Below, one piece after another: positions 1 to 4,314 of a DNA stretch of 6,694 bases (its first letter is position 1; each line of letters starts with the position of its first letter). The notes beneath the pieces were generated by a model, which did not search any database, was not told where the DNA came from, and worked only from the letters and a program-made list of their open reading frames with translations. The DNA comes from an uncultured Saprospiraceae bacterium (GTDB taxonomy: Bacteria; Bacteroidota; Bacteroidia; Chitinophagales; Saprospiraceae). The stretch is from assembly GCA_937959375.1 (NCBI GenBank), contig CALGLS010000095.1, positions 1 to 6,694 on the forward strand. The letters run 5' to 3'. A program made the position numbers and the translations under genes.

Positions 1-406
1 CGCCTAAGAAAGTATGACCACTTAAAGTAAAAGAGGAGAAGTTCATACTTCGAAAGCCTAAGTAAACTTTTAGATTTTTATAATAGGGGCTTAAGCCAAA
101 TTGGTTAAACGGCTGAAGAAAGTTGGTTTCTTGCTGACTGAATACAGCACTGAAAGGAACATTGACGCCATAGATATTGAAATTGATATTAGCATTTAGC
201 AAATAGAAAAAAGGATCGCGACGAGACTCACGTCCATAAGCATTGTAGAAACCAGAATTCCCTCCAATGCTTCCGGACACCTTTACTGCTTTGTCTTTAC
301 CTATGCTGCCAACATCCTGTGCAGATGTGGTACTCGGTGAGAGAAAGAAAATAAACCCTAGGACTATGGCCCAGGGTTTGATCATTTGGTTTATTAGAGT
401 TATCAT
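1..406 (-). CDS. N-terminal part of an exported, probable outer-membrane protein (runs off the window edge)
   Basis: The reading frame stays open from an ATG at 406-404 to the window edge, giving 135 residues with no stop, so the C-terminus is missing. Residues 9-29 form a signal peptide (hydrophobic AIVLGFIFFL core, cleavage likely after TSA before Gln30). An in-frame Met8 at 385-383 is an equally good start and gives a more typical signal peptide. The mature part is rich in aromatic and Asn residues, with alternating strand-like stretches (NANINFNIYGVNVPFSAVF, KNLKVYLGFRSMNF), as in Bacteroidota outer-membrane beta-barrels. I recall similar segments (SGSIGG, the YYKNLKVYLG/RSMNFSSFTL region) in long uncharacterised Bacteroidota surface proteins, but cannot name a family. 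It starts 41 bp after the lipoprotein stop with no terminator between, so the two probably form an operon driven from the 1138-1184 promoter. An outer-membrane location is inference; export is well supported. Confidence 0.8.
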   Translation of the reverse strand, partial: MITLINQMIKPWAIVLGFIFFLSPSTTSAQDVGSIGKDKAVKVSGSIGGNSGFYNAYGRESRRDPFFYLLNANINFNIYGVNVPFSAVFSQQETNFLQPFNQFGLSPYYKNLKVYLGFRSMNFSSFTLSGHTFLG

Positions 407-447
407 TATGGAGTCGTTTTTTTTGTGAAATTGTACAATAACTTCTA

Positions 448-1110
448 TTAGTGTTCTAGTAAGAAGGATGTGATCTGATCACCATTACCTTCCACGATTA
501 TGCTGTATTGCTTGCCTGCTTTTAAATCAACCAGACCTGTTTCTATTTTAATGTCATTATTTGCTTCGTCTGTAATCGTGAAAATAGTTGGCTCGGCAGT
601 AGTTGCAATAAATCCAGTTTGATCGTCTACAGGTTGATCAGTTAGGCTTAGCGCATCGTTCGAACTTTCGAGTGTGTAATCTTTTTCTAAACCTTGGCTG
701 TCTTCCACCATGTTGATAATTCGGACAAAAGCGGTAGTGGCTGATGCTTGATTCATGTCATTGAGCCATAGCGATCGAGTACCTCCATTGGCGCTATAGA
801 ATAAAAGTGTATAGCGTTGATCTTCTTCAAATTGCTTTGACTCGCGCTTTAAGATATTGTGTTGTGAACTTTGGGTGACTAATAACTCAACCCATTCGTT
901 AGCAGGTAATTTGTGGTAACCTGATTGCTCATAATGTGCGAGGCCATGTACAAAAGCTTGTTCGTCAGCTAATAGTGCATCAATGTTTTGAACAGCACTG
1001 CTGAGGTGCACCACATTTATTTCTGCGGCGAAGATTGGCTCTTGGATTGGTTCTTTGTAGCAAGAACTGCAAATAAGTACGGTGAGTAGAATGTAAATGA
1101 TATTCTTCAT
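448..1110 (-). CDS. DUF4397-like lipoprotein
   Basis: This 220-residue protein starts with a lipoprotein signal: Lys2, a hydrophobic IIYILLTVLI stretch, then CSSC, with Cys17 the likely lipidated residue. Residues 18-20 (YKE) put a Lys and an acidic residue next to the cysteine. That loosely resembles Bacteroidota surface-export signals, but is too weak to prove surface display. Residues 31-118 (VVHLSSAVQNIDALL, GLAHYEQSGYHKLPANEWVELLV, YTLLFYSANGG) follow the DUF4397 pattern: a 'VVHxSpdapxvD' strand, a 'GlxYgqvsgYxxlpaG' turn and a 'YTlv' strand. Residues 128-212 (FVRIINMVEDS onward, ending in LKAGKQYSIIVEG) look like a diverged second copy. DUF4397 domains are beta-sandwich modules of envelope proteins with no established activity. 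The ATG at 1110 is supported by the signal peptide and lies about 28 bp downstream of the TAnnTTTG box. It is probably the first gene of an operon with the exported protein at 406. Family assignment is from pattern recognition, not a search. Confidence 0.85.
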   Translation of the reverse strand: MKNIIYILLTVLICSSCYKEPIQEPIFAAEINVVHLSSAVQNIDALLADEQAFVHGLAHYEQSGYHKLPANEWVELLVTQSSQHNILKRESKQFEEDQRYTLLFYSANGGTRSLWLNDMNQASATTAFVRIINMVEDSQGLEKDYTLESSNDALSLTDQPVDDQTGFIATTAEPTIFTITDEANNDIKIETGLVDLKAGKQYSIIVEGNGDQITSFLLEH

Positions 1111-1137
1111 GATGGTATTTTGTTGTTGTTTGTACTA

Positions 1138-1184
1138 CAAATTTAGGTAAGAAATAGGGGGGGAGGAACCCCATAAGTATGGGG
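1138..1184 (-). promoter_or_regulatory. Promoter of the lipoprotein operon with palindromic activator-like site
   Basis: On the minus strand a TAAATTTG box (1145-1138) matches the Bacteroidota -7 consensus TAnnTTTG. It ends 27 bp before the lipoprotein ATG, so the leader would be short. A perfect inverted repeat CCCCATA-AG-TATGGGG (as read on plus, 1169-1184) lies upstream, separated from the box by 23 bp (1146-1168). No TTTG/TTG -33 element is found at the usual distance, so the palindrome would sit near -40 to -45 and may bind an activator that replaces it. The same arrangement with identical spacing occurs at 3058-3104. The spacer contains seven consecutive G on plus (1157-1163). The transcription start has not been measured. 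Confidence 0.7.
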
Positions 1185-1193
1185 GAGTGATAT

Positions 1194-1231
1194 AAAAAAT
1201 CCCACGATTGGCACTTGCAATCGCGGGATTT
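1194..1231 (-). terminator. Intrinsic terminator of the T9SS-secreted protein gene
   Basis: Arms 1197-1210 and 1218-1231 form a 14-bp stem around a 7-nt loop (1211-1217). In minus-strand RNA the only imperfection is a G-U wobble; in plus-strand RNA it would be an A-C mismatch. The minus-strand stem runs into a short U tract (from A1199-A1194). The hairpin lies 70 nt past the stop codon at 1301 and only 9 bp upstream of the 1169-1184 palindrome. It therefore insulates the lipoprotein promoter from read-through. Confidence 0.88.
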
Positions 1232-1300
1232 ATTTAAATGACCATATAGTATTAAATCTTTATTTCATATTTTAGGAGGTTTTCCTTTTGGAATTATCTT

Positions 1301-3007
1301 TTACTGAACAAGCACTCGTCTTGTCAAAGTATTATCTGCACTGATAATTTGTACGAAATATAAACCACGAGGTGCATTGTTTAAATCAAAAAGATGTTCG
1401 CCACTTTCATTTAGCGTTTCCTTTTGTAATACACGACCTGAGGTGTCTAGTAATTTAACTTCTGCTGCTCCAGGAAGACTACCTGCCCATTTTAGTGTAA
1501 ACGAACCTTTACTTGGATTTGGAAAGATAGAAGTCGAGATGCTTTTCTCCAGATCATTTACTCCTGAAGGAATATCAACTGTAAGCGTAAAAGTACAGTT
1601 AGATGTATTGCCGCTAGCATCAGTGGCAGTCACGCTGATTGTATTATCTCCACCCATTGATTCGGTGATGACTGATGGTGAAAAACTGTAGCTTATATCA
1701 TCATTAGAACAGTTATCAATTGCATTGACATTGCTCATGTTACTTTGACTTAAAGTGATTGGATTACCAGAAGTAATTTCAATGGAGGTGTTTCCACAAA
1801 CTAATACTGGATCTTCAGTATCCAAAGAAGTAATGGAGAAAGATTCAGTTTGAACGGTTCCGCATTCATCAGTGACAGTTATAGTATAAGTACCGATCGC
1901 TAGATTGCTAATAGATTCAGAAGTACTTCCATTACTCCATTCTACCGTGTAGCCAATGTTTGTCAAACCACCTCCAATAGAAGCAGATAATTCACCAGTT
2001 GCGTCACTTGGACAACTTACGTTTACAGGAGTTGCTTCAACAGTAATGGGACTTAGCGGAGACGTAGCTAAACTTAGGTTAAATGTTCCTTCGTTACTTA
2101 GGTATCCCTCTACTTTTACAAGGTAAGTTCCAGCACAAAGCTGAGCATCAAGCAAAGAAGTAGTACCTGTTCCTCCATCATCATCATCACCAATTTGATT
2201 GTTGCAATCGCCTTCATATAAAGTGATTTGCGTATCAAAATTAGTTTCTGGGTTATCTGTACTAATGACAACATTGGTTGCTTCTGTAAGTGTAAAACTA
2301 TAGAAAACGTCATTAGAAGACTGGCCATCTGTGTCAGTATATGCTACTGGGGTTGTGGAGTTTAAAACTCCATCAGGAGCATCAAGGTTGGAGTTGATGT
2401 TTGAATAATTGGAATTTAATGAGAGAGATCCATAGTTAAGTGGCTGGTCACAGTTGTCACCATTAGCATATCGCCACACTGCACGAATGATTATATCAAA
2501 ATTGTGTGAGTTGTCAGAGGTTACAAATATCCAGTCATTAATGTGATTGTTCCCATAGTTTTGATTCCATTGAGAAGGACCTCCAGCACCAACAATAGTG
2601 TTGGTAATAGGATTCATATCTGAGGCAGTTGCCGTATAATATTCATTTAAATTAGGTGCATAGTTGCAATAATCAGTACCAGCAACATCAGATTCCCATC
2701 CTTCAATACTTATATCGAATGGAGCATCATATTGACTTTGCCCAAATAGCGCCCAATTACCTGCCGGATAGTCAAAGAATACATACGGTTGGCCAAGCCA
2801 AGGTAAGCAATTCGTTGTTATTGGATTACCACCGAGGTAGTAAGTTGTTTTAAGCACATATTCACCTGTACCATTTGCGCCATCACTATCAAAGTTTGAC
2901 CAACTAGTCATTTGTTGAAGTTCATAATTGATAATATCGTTTTGAACCTGAGCATTAAGCACAGATATCATGAAAAAGAATAAAAATGTAAAAGTTAACT
3001 GTTTCAT
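1301..3007 (-). CDS. T9SS-secreted modular surface protein (PPC-like, SprB-like, HYR-like, type A sorting domain)
   Basis: This 568-residue protein has a signal peptide at 1-19 (cleavage after LNA, before Gln20). Residues about 25-180 form a Trp/Tyr/Asn-rich module (FDISIEGWESD, GNNHINDWIFVTSD) that I do not recognise. Residues about 185-315 resemble a PPC-type beta-sandwich: NDVFYSFTLTEATNVVIST, FDTQITLYEGDC, CAGTYLVKVEGY and FNLSLA. An Asp-rich loop GDDDDGG at 273-279 could bind calcium. Residues about 320-393 match SprB-like repeats (VSCPSDATGELSASIGGG, YTVEWSNGSTSESISNLAIG, YTITVTDECG). Residues about 396-478 look like a HYR domain (DTEDPVLVCG, AIDNCSND, VTATDASGNTSNCTFTLTV). Residues about 490-568 are a T9SS type A sorting domain (SIFPNPSKGSFTLKW, LLDTSGRVLQ, GLYFVQI, final TRRVLVQ). 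It should cross the outer membrane by the T9SS and be surface-anchored or released. No catalytic domain is visible, so an adhesin or matrix role is the likeliest inference. Ten cysteines fit an extracytoplasmic protein. Confidence 0.92.
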   Translation of the reverse strand: MKQLTFTFLFFFMISVLNAQVQNDIINYELQQMTSWSNFDSDGANGTGEYVLKTTYYLGGNPITTNCLPWLGQPYVFFDYPAGNWALFGQSQYDAPFDISIEGWESDVAGTDYCNYAPNLNEYYTATASDMNPITNTIVGAGGPSQWNQNYGNNHINDWIFVTSDNSHNFDIIIRAVWRYANGDNCDQPLNYGSLSLNSNYSNINSNLDAPDGVLNSTTPVAYTDTDGQSSNDVFYSFTLTEATNVVISTDNPETNFDTQITLYEGDCNNQIGDDDDGGTGTTSLLDAQLCAGTYLVKVEGYLSNEGTFNLSLATSPLSPITVEATPVNVSCPSDATGELSASIGGGLTNIGYTVEWSNGSTSESISNLAIGTYTITVTDECGTVQTESFSITSLDTEDPVLVCGNTSIEITSGNPITLSQSNMSNVNAIDNCSNDDISYSFSPSVITESMGGDNTISVTATDASGNTSNCTFTLTVDIPSGVNDLEKSISTSIFPNPSKGSFTLKWAGSLPGAAEVKLLDTSGRVLQKETLNESGEHLFDLNNAPRGLYFVQIISADNTLTRRVLVQ

Positions 3008-3057
3008 CGAATTTAATTTTAGAGTTGTATTAAAAAAGTTTCTTGCGAATTATAGTA

Positions 3058-3104
3058 CAAATCTAAGCCTTCGAGGAATGGTAAGAAGCCCCATATTGAT
3101 GGGG
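3058..3104 (-). promoter_or_regulatory. Promoter of the T9SS-secreted protein gene with the same palindromic site
   Basis: A minus-strand TAGATTTG box (3065-3058) matches the Bacteroidota -7 consensus TAnnTTTG, about 50 bp before the ATG at 3007. A 16-bp inverted repeat CCCCAT-ATTG-ATGGGG (3089-3104 on plus) lies exactly 23 bp upstream of the box (3066-3088). It matches the 1169-1184 palindrome at 13 of 16 positions. No TTTG -33 element occurs at the expected place. Just downstream of the box both promoters continue TTTGTA(C/G)TA. The octamer GGTAAGAA (plus) also occurs in both spacers, but at different offsets (3080-3087 and 1146-1153), so it is not clearly part of the module. Confidence 0.68.
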
Positions 3105-3254
3105 TATAGGAAGGAGCATAGTGTTTTTTTGTAAAGAGAATACTTGTTGTTTAGAACAGATATGAGAATAGCTAGGGGTGTTCATAGCATGTTCAGCTCG
3201 CAGATTCGCAAGAAGGACAGCATTAAAATCAAGGAGTAAAAGGAGAGTAGTATG

Positions 3255-4031
3255 CTACTTCATACGAAAGTAAATACCTAAAGAAATTCCGAAGCTAGAA
3301 AATTTGCCATCACCTTCTACTGCATCTGGGTAGGTAGCGCGGACATCCGTAAAGTCATCAGCCTTGCTAAAACTTTGCGAATAAAATCCAAAGATGAATG
3401 GGGTGATTATTTCAGTGGCTTTCATTTCGGCTCCAGCCTTTAGTAGAAGGCCAAAATTTACTTCACGGCTAGCATTAGTGAGATTTTGCGTTTCTTCTTT
3501 AGCTGTTTCGATATAGTTGTTGTTGCTATCTACTGTAATGGTATAGATTCTGTTGGTGTAGGCTGATGATTGTAGTAAACTAAAATATGGCCCTGCAAGA
3601 AAACTTCCTTTTACTTTTTTTGAGCCAATTGTTTTTTTGAAAAGCAATGGAAAGGTTAGAAACTCATAAGTAAATACGGGATTGGTTTCTTTGTCTTGGT
3701 TAGCACCTCCGTTATTACCGCTTAGGTTAATTATTTTTTTGTCATAAAAAACACCACTTTCGATACCGTATTCCTCATTGATATGATATAGTAAGTGTAA
3801 GCCAATAGCTTCATTCCATTTGGTATTAGTACTTAAGGTATTGAAGTCTAGGTTTGTTATAGGAGCAACGAGTTGGTTGGAACTTACTCTTGAGAATGCT
3901 GTTCCGATGCTGAGCCCTGCTGAGAATTTTGGAGATGCAGGCGCTGGACTGTCTTGTGAATCTTGAGCGTTGAGTATTGTTGTTCCAGAAAAGAATAGAA
4001 CGAGAAGAAGTAGGGATTTAAGAAAATTCAT
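3255..4031 (-). CDS. PorT-like outer-membrane beta-barrel protein
   Basis: This 258-residue protein has a clear signal peptide (MNFLKSLLLLVLFFSGTTILNA, cleavage before Gln23), then a short Pro/Ala/Ser linker (28-34). The rest (35-258) has the alternating pattern of the Bacteroidota OMP_b-brl family: FSAGLSIGTAFS, IGLHLLYHINEEYGIESGVFYDKK, FTYEFLTFPLLFKK, GSFLAGPYFSLL, VNFGLLLKAGAEMK, FIFGFYSQSF, FSSFGISLGIYFRMK. The phrases 'YGIESGVFYDKK' and 'YEFLTFPLLFK' are typical of these barrels, in which a strand pair precedes a conserved L-x-x-P-L. The last strand ends the protein, as expected for insertion by the BAM complex. It is probably a small eight-stranded barrel; such proteins are mostly of unknown function, and PorT itself is a T9SS component, but nothing here shows orthology to it. 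It has its own upstream gap of at least 160 bp after the preceding terminator. No terminator was found before the next promoter, so some read-through into the 3007 gene is possible. Confidence 0.87.
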   Translation of the reverse strand: MNFLKSLLLLVLFFSGTTILNAQDSQDSPAPASPKFSAGLSIGTAFSRVSSNQLVAPITNLDFNTLSTNTKWNEAIGLHLLYHINEEYGIESGVFYDKKIINLSGNNGGANQDKETNPVFTYEFLTFPLLFKKTIGSKKVKGSFLAGPYFSLLQSSAYTNRIYTITVDSNNNYIETAKEETQNLTNASREVNFGLLLKAGAEMKATEIITPFIFGFYSQSFSKADDFTDVRATYPDAVEGDGKFSSFGISLGIYFRMK

Positions 4032-4159
4032 AGTTTATATTTTTTTACAATTTACAGGTAGGGAAGTACCGACTCTAATTTACAAAAAGAAATTTAAAAT
4101 TCAGTTTTATAAACGAGTAGCCTCTAGTTGTTTATAAGGAATACGCATAGTTTTACATT

Positions 4160-4180
4160 CTTATGAAATAACTTCATAAG
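4160..4180. repeat. Perfect 8-bp inverted repeat, possible operator upstream of the barrel gene
   Basis: CTTATGAA (4160-4167) and TTCATAAG (4173-4180) are perfect inverted arms around a 5-nt centre. No U tract follows on either strand, so it does not look like an intrinsic terminator. It sits 12 bp beyond the GH57 terminator and about 130 bp upstream of the barrel gene start, where a regulatory site could lie. No convincing TAnnTTTG box was found in the 4032-4159 stretch. Function is unproven, and an AT-rich 8-bp repeat may be chance. Confidence 0.35.
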
Positions 4181-4192
4181 CAAGCTCAAACG

Positions 4193-4228
4193 AAAAACGG
4201 ATCTGCTCTATTAAAGCAGACCCGTTTT
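4193..4228 (-). terminator. Intrinsic terminator of the GH57/DUF3536 gene
   Basis: Arms 4194-4207 and 4215-4228 form a 14-bp stem with a 7-nt loop (4208-4214). In minus-strand RNA the one imperfection is a G-U wobble; in plus-strand RNA it would be A-C. The minus-strand RNA passes from the stem into UUUUU followed by CGUUUG. The hairpin lies about 86 nt past the GH57 stop codon. The upstream arm is also preceded by an A tract, so weak activity on the other strand is possible, but no plus-strand gene needs it. Confidence 0.85.
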
Positions 4229-4277
4229 AAAATTAATTTTCTATAGATAAAGAAGTAAGAAGTACCTTAGAAGAGCA

Positions 4278-4309
4278 CTTCCGTCTTCCGCCTTCTGTCT
4301 TCCGTCTTA
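4278..4309. repeat. Heptanucleotide tandem repeat in the GH57 3' untranslated region
   Basis: Four consecutive 7-nt units of CTTCCGT (plus strand) start at 4278, 4285, 4292 and 4299, followed by a partial CTTA. Unit 2 differs at position 7 (C) and unit 3 at position 5 (T). A second, two-unit 7-nt repeat AGAAGTA occupies 4251-4264. The array begins within 6 nt of the GH57 stop codon and lies between the stop and the terminator. It is a low-copy microsatellite-like array with no visible coding role. It resembles the short 7-nt tandem repeats known between genes in cyanobacteria, but relationship is not implied. Confidence 0.75.
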
Positions 4310-4314
4310 TATCA

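Noticed and set aside
430..439. 10-bp palindrome ATTGTACAAT between the lipoprotein and the exported-protein gene, considered as an internal promoter or operator.
   Set aside because: It is short and AT-rich, no clear TAnnTTTG box is nearby, and the 41-bp gap is better explained as an intra-operon spacer.
1169..1184. CCCCATAAGTATGGGG considered as a terminator hairpin rather than a regulatory site.
   Set aside because: It lies upstream of a start codon with a 2-nt centre too small for a stable full hairpin loop, has no adjacent U tract, and a genuine terminator already sits 9 bp away; the matching copy at 3089 is also promoter-associated.
1377..1691. 104-codon plus-strand ORF inside the T9SS protein gene.
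   Set aside because: It lies antisense to the HYR/sorting-domain coding region, whose protein is clearly real; its translation has no recognisable domain and there is no promoter.
3162..3239. Small plus-strand ORF of 25 codons beginning MRIARGVHS in the gap between the barrel gene and the T9SS gene.
   Set aside because: Its length is expected by chance, it has no ribosome-binding site, promoter or recognisable similarity, and it lies in an upstream regulatory gap.
3246..3259. AGTAG-TATG-CTACT hairpin at the stop codon of the barrel gene, considered as a terminator.
   Set aside because: The stem is only 5 bp and no U tract follows on the minus strand.
4057..4070. GGTA-GGGAAG-TACC dyad close to the barrel gene start, considered as a third regulatory site.
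   Set aside because: The arms are only 4 bp, the sequence differs from the CCCCAT palindrome and no TAnnTTTG box lies at the matching distance.
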